DNA of 64,000 bases from Paulinella micropora (taxonomy: Eukaryota > Cercozoa > Imbricatea > Euglyphida > Paulinellidae): the NCBI GenBank assembly GCA_019918135.1, contig WBZZ01001384.1, forward strand, positions 96,001 through 160,000, in the 5' to 3' direction. A program made the translations under genes and the position numbers. The notes beneath the pieces were generated by a model that made no database searches, was not told the DNA's origin, and saw only the letters and a list, made by a program, of their open reading frames with translations. This document shows positions 19,881 to 29,858 of the stretch, piece by piece (the stretch's first letter is position 1; each line of letters starts with the position of its first letter).

Positions 19881-21710
19881 AGGCTTAAGGAGCAGGGGGG
19901 AGGGGGAGGGGAAGGGCGCAGAAGCTGCAAAAGAAATAAATGCATGCAACGCCTCCACTAAACCCTTCCCCTCCTCTGTTCATATATTTTCTGACCCTGC
20001 GCACAGTGGCCGAGCTATGGCACGGACAGGACGCCGTTGGGGGGTAAGTGAGGCTCTTATCCTCCTAGCACATTGACCACCGCCCATCCATTCGCCGCAG
20101 GGTCGTGCTGGAGCACGGTGCCCCGAGAGTAAGACCGTCGGGCTTTAATTCAGCGTATTCTTTTTTGCACTCTCTTGGCACGCGATTAGAGCACAGACGG
20201 TGCCGGCCAGGATTCTAACATAGGCTACCGCAGCGACATGACGATGCTGCGGCAGCCTGAGGAGGGTGCCGTTGCAGGTGTCAAGTGTAAGACCTTGTCG
20301 AGTTTTAATTCAGCGTGGACTTTTCTTGCACTTTCTTGGCGCCCTACTCCCCCCTGTCCCTTCCCTGCCCTTCTTTCTCTCTCTCTCTCTCTCTCTCTCT
20401 TGGTTCTCAGTGCCAAGATTAAAGCCTTGTCAGGGATTTTTTTTTGCGTGATTTTTCTTGTATATTCTTCGCGCGCCCCTACCCTGTCCTGCCTCTTCTT
20501 CTCTCCCCGGCCCCTTCTCCTCTTAGTTTTCAGTGCCAAGATTACAACTTTGTCGGATTTTTTTAATTTTTTTTTGTACACCGGCGAAGCGTGTCCCTGC
20601 CCTCCCGATTCTCAGAAAGTGAGGGGGCGCGTGGGGAAGCACATCCCGCCCCCTTCTTCTTCCCCCCTTTCTCTTCCTTCTCCCCCCCTTCTTTTCTTCC
20701 CCCGTCTGTTCCCTTTGTTGTCGGGCAAAAAAAATTTCCTCAGATCTTTTCATATTTTTCTGACCTTGCGCACGGTGGCTGAGCCATGGCACGGACAGGA
20801 CGCCGTCGGAGTAGTGAGGCTTTTGTCCTGGCGCTTGACCACCGCCCGTCCATCCGCCGCAGGGTCGTGCTGGGGGCACGGTGATCCGCTCCTAGTTTTC
20901 AGTGCTAATTCAGCGTGGGCTTTTCTTGCACTTTCTTGGCGCCCCACTCTCCCTGTCCCTTCCCTCTCCCTCTTGGTTCTCAGTGCTAGGATTAAAACTT
21001 TGTCAAAAAATTTTTATTTATCTTTCTTGTACACCGGCGAAGCGCGCCCCTGCCCTCCCTTCTCCCGCTCCTACCCCCGATTCTCCGACAGTGCCGGGGG
21101 TTGATGCACACCCCGCCCCCTTCTTCCCCGCCCCCCTTCATCTTCCTCCCTTTTTTTCCCCTTCTTTCCCCCCCCCCCCCCGTCTGTTCCCTTTGTTGTC
21201 GGGCAAAAAAATCTCCGCAGATCTTTTCATATTTTTCCGACCTTGCGCATTGTGGCCGAGCTATGGCACGGACAGGACGCAGTCGGGGTAGTGAAGCTCT
21301 TGTCCTCCTAGCACATTAACCACCGCCCATCCATCCGCAGCAGGGTCGTGCTGGAGCACGGTGCGCAAGATCCGCGGAAATATCTGCTGGAATATGAAAA
21401 GTGGAAAAGAAAATTTGTTTTAGAACGCGTTTGCACGCGCAAACAAGGGATGAGGGGAGGGGGGGATAGCAGGGGATAAGGGAACAGAGGGACGAGAGGG
21501 GGGACAGGGGGAAGCACATCCCGCCCCCTTCTTCCCCCCTTCCTTTTCCTCCCTCCCTTCCCCGTCTGTTCCCTTTGTTGTTGGGCAAATTTTTTTTTCC
21601 TCTTTTCATATTTTTCTGACCTTGCGCACTGTGGCCGAGCCATGGCACGGACAGGACGCCGTCGGGGTAGTGCGGCCATTGTCCTCCTGGCACATTGACC
21701 ACGGGGGACT

Positions 21711-22122
21711 TCAGGCGCCAGCCCCTGTTTTTAAAAGTGGTCTTGTAGTTGTAAGTGGTTGACCAAGTCCGCGACCAACGGCGCCGCCTAGCCTGGGGTG
21801 GTCTGCAGCTTCTGCAGACACAAGTCCCCCTGCCCGGTCCCGACGGACAACGCGAGGCGATCAGGCCAGTTTTTCCCCAGGCCGTACAGGCTGGCTAGGT
21901 CTGGCTGGGGGCTAGGCAGGAATCGCCCTCGCGCGATTTGTGCTCTTCCACTTGCAAGGGAGTCCACCCTTCGAGCAGAAGTTCTACTGCTTCGGCCGGT
22001 TGGTTTGGTAGTACGCCGGCCTCTCTTTGGTGCTGCCTGCATACTCTCTTTAGCAGGCCGATCAGCTGCACGACGTGCCCGCGCTCAGCCTGCACTCTAG
22101 CCCGCTTGGCCGGTGGGTCCAT
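21711..22122 (-). pseudogene. truncated copy of the 56588-58858 coiled-coil gene
   Basis: It matches the first ~500 bp of the 756-residue gene: the start (MDPPAKRARVQ against MDPPTKRARVQ) and the following ~60 codons are well kept. About 90 bp is then missing relative to 58561-58660, the frame is broken, and similarity stops at 21711 against a repeat module. The intact parent lies 36 kb away, so this is a dead partial duplicate. Confidence 0.75.
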
Positions 22123-22555
22123 GGCACATAATCTTCGCGGGGGGGGGGGGGTGAAAAAGAAAGAAAGGGAGGAGAGTGTGTGTGGAGAGGAGTGCGCCAA
22201 CAAGGAAATTAAAGAACTTTAATTTCTGTTTTAAACGGAGAGTTTACAAAGTGAAAAATTTTCATGTTTCTTATTAATAAGTACAAACTCACCCCCCCCC
22301 TCTCTCTCTCTCTCTTTTGCCGTCCCTTTTTAGCTTTGCGGTTTGCGCACGAGCCAAAGACTCTTCATCTGCTTTGCCGTCCAGCGAGATGTGTATTACG
22401 CGCGCCTACACGCGCACCCACCTGAACACAAGGCATGAAAGGGGGGGGGGGGTGGGGTATCCGAAAAATCGGCACAGAAAACGATACTAAGCTTCAGATA
22501 CACATGAATATGAGCAAATGAGAATGACCTTAGTTATCCTTTTGGTGGCTGGTTC
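22123..22555. other. intergenic, no gene seen
   Basis: It contains G runs (12 near 22139 and 22441), CTCTCTCTCT near 22300, and AATTAAAGAACTTTAATTTC near 22207, a small inverted repeat with ATTAAA that could serve as a polyadenylation signal. No coding-like frame was seen. Confidence 0.4.
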
Positions 22556-25374
22556 TTATTCGTTTGTATCTGAAGTGTATTCCTTTGTACGAATGGTTTC
22601 CAGCCGAGGTCTCTTGCAAGGACCCTGCGCCCGTCGCTCCTCGAGCTCCCTTGCTCTTTTTTCTGCTTTTCTGTACTTCTTTTTCAGGACACCCCAATTC
22701 TTGATGCCAGCGACCCTGCAGATAAGCTTTCGCTGCGCCTTCAACATTTGCTTGGTCGCACGTCTGATCTTTTTTTCGTCCTCATTTGCCAGTGTCAGGA
22801 CCACGACCTTTTTTTGCCACTCACCCACAGTGAGGCTCTCGTCTGACTCTGGCTCCGAACCGGCCTCCGTAGTGCCGATCAGCCATTGGTCGAACTCGGC
22901 TTTCGGTACGATCCGCATATTTACGATTCCGTACGACTTACCACGCGCCGCACCCTGGTGATCTTTGTCACCGCAATTCACATGCCAGCACAAACAGTCT
23001 CGACAGACTCCCGCGGGGTCGCACTCGTGCCCTACCTGGGACTTGCTGTGCGGGCAAAAGCTGCAATAGTTAACGCGCCTATCCTTCTTGTTCACACCCC
23101 TACCAGCACCTAGGCCCGTGCGCGGCGGGAACACTTTGAAACCATTTTGAGTGCGCTGTCGGGGATGTTGTTTGCTTTTACACTAGATTGTTTCATCTCC
23201 TTTAAGTACCCCTCGTAGGCAGCAATAAAATCTGCCCATGGCGTAAGCCGTCCTTGATCGAAAATCACTCCGTGCTCCTTCGACCCCTCGTGCAGGAACC
23301 GCGCCAGTACGTTCATGCGGGATTCAACGTATTTCTGGTTTTGTCGAAGCTCTTCAGGTGCTATATCCCGCCAAAAGTCAGCACCCTGCTTCTCCTGTGC
23401 AGTCTTGCGGTAGCGCGCTACGCAACGGAGCAAGATGTAGGGCAGCTCATCTTTGGCAACACACTCCCTGAGGTCGGATCGTACGTGGTCAGGAGTCTGG
23501 AGCCAAAGGAACAGCGCAAGTCGTCGTTTCCATAGTCCTTGCTCGTCGTTGTAATTCAAAACACAACTTCCCGCCATAATGCAAGGTGTCGACCATCGAC
23601 GGTCTGTCACAGCCGTCTTGTATTTGATAGGGACAGCTACGCCTTCGCCAGAGATGCAGCTCTGCATAATCGATTGATCTAATACACTTGCAAAATCCTG
23701 GGGCAGGTCCATACACATAACCAACTCTTTCTGGTATAAACCTTGCAGGCCAAATTTGTCCTCCATGTTCTTACTCATGAACCCCACTTTACCTTGTGGT
23801 TTGAACAGGCTGATTATGTCCAACACTGTTCCCTTGCTTGTTCCAGCGTCTCCCACCATAAAGGGCATCACCTGCCAGTTGTCGTACTCTCCCAGCCTGT
23901 ACATTAGCCTTCCAACAAGCAGTTCGAAAACGTAGCACATTTCTTCGCTGAGTTGCAACTTCAGCATTTGGGACCAGAGCGGGGTAAGCCACTCGTCACT
24001 GTGGTTTGCGGCTTCTGCTAATGTTTTAAAATCTATTTCAAAGTCAAACCAATGGTCCGTAAACGGCGGCGCCTCTTTTCTCTCCTTGAAGTCATCCCAG
24101 CTACGATACTCCAGTGTCTTGACGTTGAATGAGCAATTTCGAAAGCTTATCCAGTCGCTACGAATGGACGACGGGGTCATAAGCGGGAAAAGCGGGTGCC
24201 CTACGCGCTCCAGGTAGCGTTCCAACGTGTTATTGCTCGACACGGCGTTGCCAGTATAGTTAACCGATAGCTCCAGCACCTCTGCTGCGTAGGTTGAGTA
24301 ATCCTGCCAGTACTCATACACGCCTTGGATATACACATGAGGGCGCAACACATAGCCCTCGTATCGCAGTAGCTTATTGGCGGACCCATGACGCACCAGC
24401 AGTTCGAAACAGCGCTCTGTATCATTGGGCAACTTGCTCAGACTGACAGAGCCATAAAGCCTCTTTTTGTCCTCCACAGTGGGCAAATAGCTACCGCCAT
24501 GGAACTCAACGTCGAGCCCCCAGCGCCTCTTTGACGTGAGCCCGAACACTCGCAAACCTCGCGTTTGTAAAGACTTTCTCTCCGCCTCGGGGAAGCTTGC
24601 TTTCAACCAGCAGCTGATCATTAAAAAAAACCCCGGTGTAAAGCTCCTGAGACTGCAAAAAGCTCATCACTTCCATCATGATTTTCAGTTCCTCTCGCTG
24701 GTAAATGTACAGACAAATGTAGTCGGTTTGTCGGGTTTGTCGCTCAGCGACTTCACCAAAGCCCACACTTCTGCAAAGGCGCCCGCGCGCTTCAGCTCCC
24801 TGCCCACGCTCGTGCACGTTTGTGACCAGTCGCGCATAAGCGGGCAATCGATTGCATAATTGCGCAGCACGGGCTCTGGATTAATCATTGAGTCAAACTG
24901 CTTCTTGGCCCACGTTCTGTTGCTCGGCGTATCTTCTTTTCTGACCTGCTCCAACAACAGCTTTGGCATAGCTTCCTGCCCATCGTTGGCAAACCCGCGA
25001 AGCAGCGCCGGCACGGACGCCTGTTCCCTGTCTGTAAGCTGCGCCAAAATAGTCGCTGCTGCGGTGCTCATGGCAATAGATTCATAAAACGAGCCAGAGA
25101 CAAGACGCATGATCCAGGGGGGCAAATTACAAACTGCGCCATTTCCATATGGCCTCCCTTTCTTGTCCGGTTTCCCGGGCATGTACTCCACAGGGTTTCG
25201 AATGAGTGAGCATGACTGCAGCAGTGCGTTCACAGGGAGCTCCCACTCATTCACGTCTTCTAGCGTAGAGATCTTCTTCAGTGTTTCCTTGTCTATGCGC
25301 TGGCCTAAGGTAAAGAGTGGTTTTTCCTCGTCGCAATCTCCATCCTTTTCTGTGCGTCTTTTCTGGTGCGGCAT
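22556..25374 (-). pseudogene. D5-type SF3 helicase/ATPase locus, frame broken in three places
   Basis: Coding-like sequence runs 25374 to 22556 (about 930 codons) but changes frame near 24700, near 24515 (a five-G run) and near 23140. The N-terminal 230 codons are unassigned, followed by a region in the D5_N position. The 24621-23110 part holds the SF3 ATPase: Walker A GDAGTSKGT (about 23850), Walker B VMCMDL (about 23720) and motif C with SCVLNYND (about 23565). The C-terminal 190 codons are Cys/His-rich, a likely zinc module. D5 proteins unwind DNA at viral forks, usually with a primase. The 24700 break could instead be a 59-nt intron (24756-24698, GTGAAG...CCAG). Walker A has Gly where Ser/Thr is usual after Lys. 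A second partial copy is at 25785-26205. Confidence 0.7.
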
Positions 25375-25439
25375 GAGAGTAATGACTTCACCTTTCCTGC
25401 CGACCTGTCCGTTTCTGAAGCGTGCGACAAAAACCTAGC

Positions 25440-25784
25440 CAAATAGCAAAATGGATTAAAGTAAAGGGTGTGAAGGGGGCCGCCCTCCCCTCCCCCCACC
25501 CTCCCTCTCTTTCTCTCGAATGTAGTCCCCCCCCCCCCCTTCCTCCCTCTCCTCTCCCCCCTCCTTTCTTATCCCCCTCCCTTTTTTCATTCTCCCTCCC
25601 TTTCTCTCACCCTTCTCCTAAATCATCCCCCGCCAAACAATAAAACTAGGGGCAACGGAAGGGGATCTGTGCTAAGTGTAAGATCATGGTGCAATTTAAT
25701 TAAAAAACTGTTTTTCGGTACTTTTTGGCGCGCTCACACCTCTCAAAATCGAGCGTATTCTGCGCTGCTTTTTTGGTGCGCAAC
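25440..25784. other. intergenic, pyrimidine-rich
   Basis: CCTCCC/TTTCTC filler lies at 25490-25625. Then comes a copy of the AT-rich 3' element (AAGTGTAAGATCATGGTGC, AATTTAATTAAAAAACTG, TTTTTGGCGCGC) at about 25674-25735. No gene was seen. Confidence 0.5.
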
Positions 25785-26205
25785 ACAACCAGAGATATAC
25801 CGAGAGCCGCATGAACGTGCTGGCGCGCTTCCTGCACGAGGGGTCCAGAGAGCACGGGGTGATCCTAGAAAAAGGACGCCTGACGGAATGGTCAACATTT
25901 GTTTCGGTGTATGAGAACTATTTGAAAGAGCTGAAACAGTACTATAATAAGGCTTTGGATGATGTCCCCCTCGCGGCCTTGCACGGTAATGGCTATAAGG
26001 TGTTTCCTCCGCGCAGGGGTTTAGGCGCCGGCAGTGGCTCTAACAAGAAAGACCAGCGCGTCAATTTCTGCGCCTACTGTCCGCGCAGCCAAGGCGAGCT
26101 AGAGCACCAGTGCAACCCCGCGGGGATCTGCAGAGAAGGGCTGTGTGGGTACGTCAATTGCAAGGACGAGCAACACAAGGGCGCGGGCCGGCTCAAGGCT
26201 TCGCC
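25785..26205 (+). pseudogene. C-terminal fragment of a second D5 helicase
   Basis: The frame reads MNVLARFLHEGS and onward and aligns through to the Cys-rich module with the C-terminal part of the 22556-25374 locus; similarity begins about eight codons before this Met. Unlike the larger locus, this copy keeps helicase tail and zinc module in one frame, which shows the larger one has lost frame at that junction. It is cut off after CKDEQHKGAGR by module-like sequence. The ATPase motifs are absent, so it cannot be an active helicase. Confidence 0.7.
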
Positions 26206-26335
26206 TCCACTAAGCCACCCCGACCCTTCCCTTTCCTTCCCTTAGTTCTCAGTGTCAAGTCTAAGACTTTGTCAAGCTTTTTAATTAAAAAAATTCTTTT
26301 TTTTTGTACTCTTTCTCCTCGCGGGGGGGCTGGAC

Positions 26336-27553
26336 TCACAACCCAGGGTCACCGTTGCCTGCGTGGTCGAGAGAAATAAACCAACCAAAGACCATAAAAA
26401 ATGGCCAAATAAGTAGCACCACCAAAGCCAGCTTTGTCAACGTTATTAACTTCCGTAGGTTTTTAGTTTTGCGATGCCGCAGACAGCTGCGAACGTATTC
26501 GCGATTTTTCTTACAACACAGACAACAGGCGCGCCGGCGTTTATTGTGCTGGTTGTAGGACACACAACAGGCGCGCCGGCGGTGACCGTTGCTTAGCGAG
26601 CGGTACCCCCAGCCACTGTCACACGGAGCGCAGAATTCGGACGGCCGAACCTCCCACATAACGCAGCAGCACCAGCATAGTAACCCCAAGAGCACTGGAA
26701 ATACGACCAGATAGACGCTAAGGCCAATGGTTGTTTGAAGAATCGGACCATCACGGGCCTGCCAGCGCAGTTCTAGCGACTGTCCAGACACCTGGGCATT
26801 AGCCAACAAGGTCCGTCCGCGCCATTTCCAACTTACGTTGCTGCTGGCTATGTTCTGGGAAAAATTGCTAAAGTCGCCGTGCAGGTCGGGGTGTCCGACA
26901 ACCAGCGCCCAGACTTGCGCGTGCCCGCGGCCCGAGCCGGCACAGATCTCCTTGCCGCATGGCGTAAGGACCGCGGCGTACGCGGACGTCTTGGGCTCAC
27001 GAAACAGAAACCAGCGGTGGCCCTTGGAGTCTTTCACGCAATATCGCTCTGGCTCCTCGTGCCCCCGAGCTGTAGCAACTACAAGCTGCACTCCGCTGTG
27101 TTGTAGGTGCTCGGTCAGAGCCACATCGACGCTGCGCCTGAAGGCCACCAGTGCCACGTGCTGGCTCTGGTTAACAAACGGCAGGTTGTTGGAGCCGGAC
27201 CCGTGGCGCGTCACCAGCCGCCCACCCCTCGCGAGCTTGCCGCTCGCGAGCCAGAGCTCAGTGTGCCCCAGCCCCGCCGACAGCGGCCGCTGCTGCCAGC
27301 CGCGGAACCCTGGGTGGTAGCGCTGGAACGAACCTAGCGACGAGTTGCCGTACCGCCAAAGCCGGCAGATGGCGTGCAACAGCGAAGACCCCGTCACTTC
27401 CCGCAGCAACCAGCCCGCATCATTGGTCACCAGGTGCGACGACCAATCCCGCCAAAACTTGGCCCAAACAAACTGGTGGTTGTCCCACAGCTGCCAGTGT
27501 TGCAGGAGCCGGAACGTGTGCTCGCTTGTTGTCGGGCCCACGTACGCGCCCAT
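26336..27553 (-). CDS. C-terminal half of membrane-anchored lyase-like ectoprotein
   Basis: 405 codons from the ATG at 27553. The first ~280 residues are beta-rich, with several N-glycosylation sites. They are followed by a transmembrane helix (VYLVVFPVLLGLLC), a Cys/Arg-rich loop with CWCCC and CCLCCKK, and a second transmembrane helix (LALVVLLIWPFF). It ends in TGA. It is in the same frame as the 27557-28534 gene, separated only by TGA and one Ser codon. The two may therefore form one 730-residue protein: an alpha/alpha barrel followed by a beta-sandwich and anchor, the layout of polysaccharide-lyase-like enzymes. That fold assignment is tentative. Confidence 0.65.
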   Translation of the reverse strand: MGAYVGPTTSEHTFRLLQHWQLWDNHQFVWAKFWRDWSSHLVTNDAGWLLREVTGSSLLHAICRLWRYGNSSLGSFQRYHPGFRGWQQRPLSAGLGHTELWLASGKLARGGRLVTRHGSGSNNLPFVNQSQHVALVAFRRSVDVALTEHLQHSGVQLVVATARGHEEPERYCVKDSKGHRWFLFREPKTSAYAAVLTPCGKEICAGSGRGHAQVWALVVGHPDLHGDFSNFSQNIASSNVSWKWRGRTLLANAQVSGQSLELRWQARDGPILQTTIGLSVYLVVFPVLLGLLCWCCCVMWEVRPSEFCAPCDSGWGYRSLSNGHRRRACCVSYNQHNKRRRACCLCCKKNREYVRSCLRHRKTKNLRKLITLTKLALVVLLIWPFFMVFGWFISLDHAGNGDPGL

Positions 27554-27556
27554 GCT

Positions 27557-28534
27557 TCAGCCCATCGCAGTCAGATCCCACTCGTCCAGTGGCTTCTCCT
27601 CCAATCCGGTGGAGAAATTTTCCAACGCCCGTCTCTGCTCGTCCGCCGGCCTGCCAATGATAAACTGCTCGTCCAGCTGCAACAGGCGAGGCTCGCCCGC
27701 GACCCCCCCAAACAAATCTAGCTCCGTCAGCAAAAGCACAAAAGCCGTGCTTTGGTATAAACTGAAATTGCGCGCACTTCCGTCCCAGACGCCCGCAAAG
27801 TCACCGTAAAGGTCGCGCCGAGGCCCGCTGAGCAGGACCAGGTTCCAAGACAAGGCCTCGGGCGGGCCTTGGTAGCGCATCTGGGGCACGGGCCACATGC
27901 CTACCTCGTTGCTATATTGCCTTAGCTGACGCACTAGCGCCTGCACACAACCGGCCGCGAGCGCCCTGATTTCTTTCTCGCGCTCGTCAGTCAGGTCGTA
28001 CAGATTCACGAGCCCGAACAACGTCCAAGGCGAGTAAACACCGGAAGCAAATTCATAAAACCCGACCGCCTGCTTTTCGCGCAGGTAGGCCAAGGTACGT
28101 TTCTTCCAGCCCGCAGGACAGCGCGGGGGTGCCCAACCCAGCCTGCATAGCACCGGAGCCGCCGAACTCCAAAGCAGGATATGATTTTCGCTGTGGAACA
28201 CCGAGCGTGTGTCCCCGGCTGTAAACCATAAGCCCTGTAACGAAAACAACGCCTCTCCCAGCACGCTCTGGTTGAGCGCGGGCTGGCAGTGCAGGATACG
28301 CACAGCACTAGCCAGCATGAAATCTGCCTTGGGGCTTGTACGAACCTCCAGGGCTAGTGCCGCTAGCTGCGCGGGCGGTAGCGTCCGGTTGTGGCAGGAC
28401 AGAACAAGCAGGTCCGCCCAGTACCTAGTGTCGTTCCGCCGCGTACCTTGGTCATAGTTAGCTAGCAAAAGCCTTGTGACCACCTCCCTCCGGTATTGGA
28501 ACCCCGTGGCGGAATCTTCGTGCAACAGATCCAT
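27557..28534 (-). CDS. N-terminal half of lyase-like ectoprotein, helical toroid type
   Basis: 325 codons from ATG at 28534 to the TGA at 27557. It is helix-rich with regularly spaced Trp/Tyr and several NxS/T sites. A FHSENHILLWSSA stretch resembles the ENH motif in alpha/alpha-toroid polysaccharide lyases and related proteins. No signal peptide is obvious at this start, which is odd for a glycosylated ectodomain. The reading frame continues past the TGA into the 26336-27553 frame without shift, so the stop may be a point mutation, a readthrough site or a real boundary. Enzyme activity is a guess from fold-level resemblance. Confidence 0.6.
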   Translation of the reverse strand: MDLLHEDSATGFQYRREVVTRLLLANYDQGTRRNDTRYWADLLVLSCHNRTLPPAQLAALALEVRTSPKADFMLASAVRILHCQPALNQSVLGEALFSLQGLWFTAGDTRSVFHSENHILLWSSAAPVLCRLGWAPPRCPAGWKKRTLAYLREKQAVGFYEFASGVYSPWTLFGLVNLYDLTDEREKEIRALAAGCVQALVRQLRQYSNEVGMWPVPQMRYQGPPEALSWNLVLLSGPRRDLYGDFAGVWDGSARNFSLYQSTAFVLLLTELDLFGGVAGEPRLLQLDEQFIIGRPADEQRRALENFSTGLEEKPLDEWDLTAMG

Positions 28535-28551
28535 TTAAAGAGAAAAAGCGA

Positions 28552-28554
28552 GCG

Positions 28555-28596
<42 letters not shown>

Positions 28597-28627
28597 AGGG
28601 AGGGAGGGAGGGAGGGAGGGAGGGAGG
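28552..28627 (+). repeat. (GAGC)n-(AG)n-(GGGA)n microsatellite
   Basis: A pure purine-strand tract: AGCG units, then about 15 AG, then about nine GGGA units. It sits directly upstream of the minus-strand start at 28534, in the promoter position of the lyase-like gene. It can form triplex or quadruplex DNA. Confidence 0.9.
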
Positions 28628-28816
28628 TGAGAGCGGCGGGCGAGAGGGAGGGGAGAGAGGGGGGCTCAAAGAGCAGGGGGGCAGACGTGAAACAAAACTA
28701 AGACGATGAGAGAGGAGGGTGCGCCAAGAAAGTACAAAAGAAAATGTAATAAAAAAGTCTCGACAAAGGATAAAGGGGGGAAAGACGCGCCATTGGAATT
28801 TTGTAAGAAGTAATCT
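28628..28816. other. intergenic with reversed 3' element
   Basis: GC-rich filler, then GCGCCAAGAAAGTACAAAAG and AATGTAATAAAAAAGTCTCG near 28727-28765. This is the reverse complement of the dispersed 3' element. The perfect palindrome CTATATTATATAG at 28817-28829 overlaps the end of the next gene. Confidence 0.45.
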
Positions 28817-29587
28817 CTATATTATATAGCAATGAACTTGGGCCGAAAGTGCGAAAACGGTAGTGGGAATCGTGAGGACACACGTCACAGAAATTAGACA
28901 AGCAATAAGAACGCGGCGCCCGAGCCGCGAGCATTGCGCCGCTTGGCCAGCCTCGTCGCCGTTTGTTGTGACTGTGTAGGGAGAGCTTGTCTTTGCTCTA
29001 GAGTAATTCGGAGTGGTTTCCTCGTTGTCCGACTCCTCCTCCCTTTCTTCGTCCTCCTGTGTGCAACGGCCACAGCACATACAAATGAAAAAAAGCGAGA
29101 CCCACCCAAGAATGGTGGCCAATCTCAACGCCAAGAAGCTCTTGGGAAGGCCCGAGGGTTTACCAAGGAACCCATACTCAAGCTCGCAAGGGTTTGTGCC
29201 CTTGCATTCAGCCAAGAATTCAAAGGTCATGGCACAGGGTTTGCCTTGGGAGGTTAACTCAAACAACTTTGGTTGATTTCTAGTGACAGGCTCCATGTTC
29301 CATTGAGCCTCTCTTTCTATTAGGTACCTATTTCTTATTTTGGTACAACGGCCTTGGCATTGCAAAGATACGTTGCTGTCTGCCGAAGTAAGAGTGGCTA
29401 CAATAATTGCTTCTAGGTCCATTCTAGATTGGGTGGTAATACTGCCAAGCGCGACTTTCGCTCCGGGCTCGAATTTCTTTTTGTTAAACTCAGAGTAACA
29501 ACCAGAATAGCCGGGAAGTAGATCTGCTCTCGACGATTGGGCTTCGAACAACTGCGGAAGTGCCAACAAAAAAAAACTCCAAGACAT
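28817..29587 (-). CDS. secreted/membrane protein with signal peptide and two TM helices
   Basis: 256 residues. The N-terminus (MSWSFFLLALPQLF) is a signal peptide. The ectodomain of ~135 residues has several Cys and glycosylation sites. A TM helix (ILGWVSLFFICMCCG) is followed by an acidic cytoplasmic loop (EEDEEREEE-type) and a second TM helix (CLISVTCVLTIPTTVF) at the C-terminus. No family is recognised. It is divergent from the GT32-like gene, with which it nearly overlaps in the leader. A cell-surface or virion-envelope location is likely. Confidence 0.75.
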   Translation of the reverse strand: MSWSFFLLALPQLFEAQSSRADLLPGYSGCYSEFNKKKFEPGAKVALGSITTQSRMDLEAIIVATLTSADSNVSLQCQGRCTKIRNRYLIEREAQWNMEPVTRNQPKLFELTSQGKPCAMTFEFLAECKGTNPCELEYGFLGKPSGLPKSFLALRLATILGWVSLFFICMCCGRCTQEDEEREEESDNEETTPNYSRAKTSSPYTVTTNGDEAGQAAQCSRLGRRVLIACLISVTCVLTIPTTVFALSAQVHCYII

Positions 29588-29858
29588 GTTTCATTTTCTT
29601 TTTTGTCTTAGCGAGAGCAGGCGGGCGGAGGGATCCGAGAAGGAGGCGCGCTCACAACCCGCGTCGAACGTCCAACTAAGAGAGGGGAAGGGAGAGAGAA
29701 GGGAAGGGGAGGAGGGAAAACGGGGGGGGGGGGGGGGGGGAAACGGAGTTAGCACAAAAGCCAAGGGGGGGGGGGGGGCTTTCAATCCCTTTCCTGCCAT
29801 AATCAAAGTACAACCCCTTTCCTGCAGCGCTGTGCCCGACGGGGTAGTTTTCCAAAGA

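Larger units (their letters stand above)
14480..21710. repeat. main field of dispersed modules, both orientations
   Basis: About ten imperfect modules of roughly 0.6-0.7 kb. Forward landmarks are GCCGAGC.ATGGCACGGACAGGACG, CACATTGACCACCGCCCATCC, the CGTGCTGGAGCACG hairpin, CAAGTGTAAGACCGTCGAGCTTT, and CTTTGTCAGGGATTTTT followed by TTGTACACCGGCGAAGCG. Reverse-complement blocks occupy about 15985-16700 and 17645-18440. CT dinucleotide runs occur near 19090 and 20380. Many short frames exist but change from copy to copy with no conserved protein, so I call no genes in it. Confidence 0.75.

Noticed and set aside
6430..21710. CRISPR array or bacterial mobile element
   Set aside because: Repeats are long, imperfect and in both orientations, without equal spacers, cas genes, transposase or integrase.
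26336..28534. UGA read as tryptophan throughout (alternative code)
   Set aside because: TGA ends several good genes at the expected place (5200, 37696, 56495, 56588), so the standard code fits better; the 27557 TGA is kept as a local oddity.
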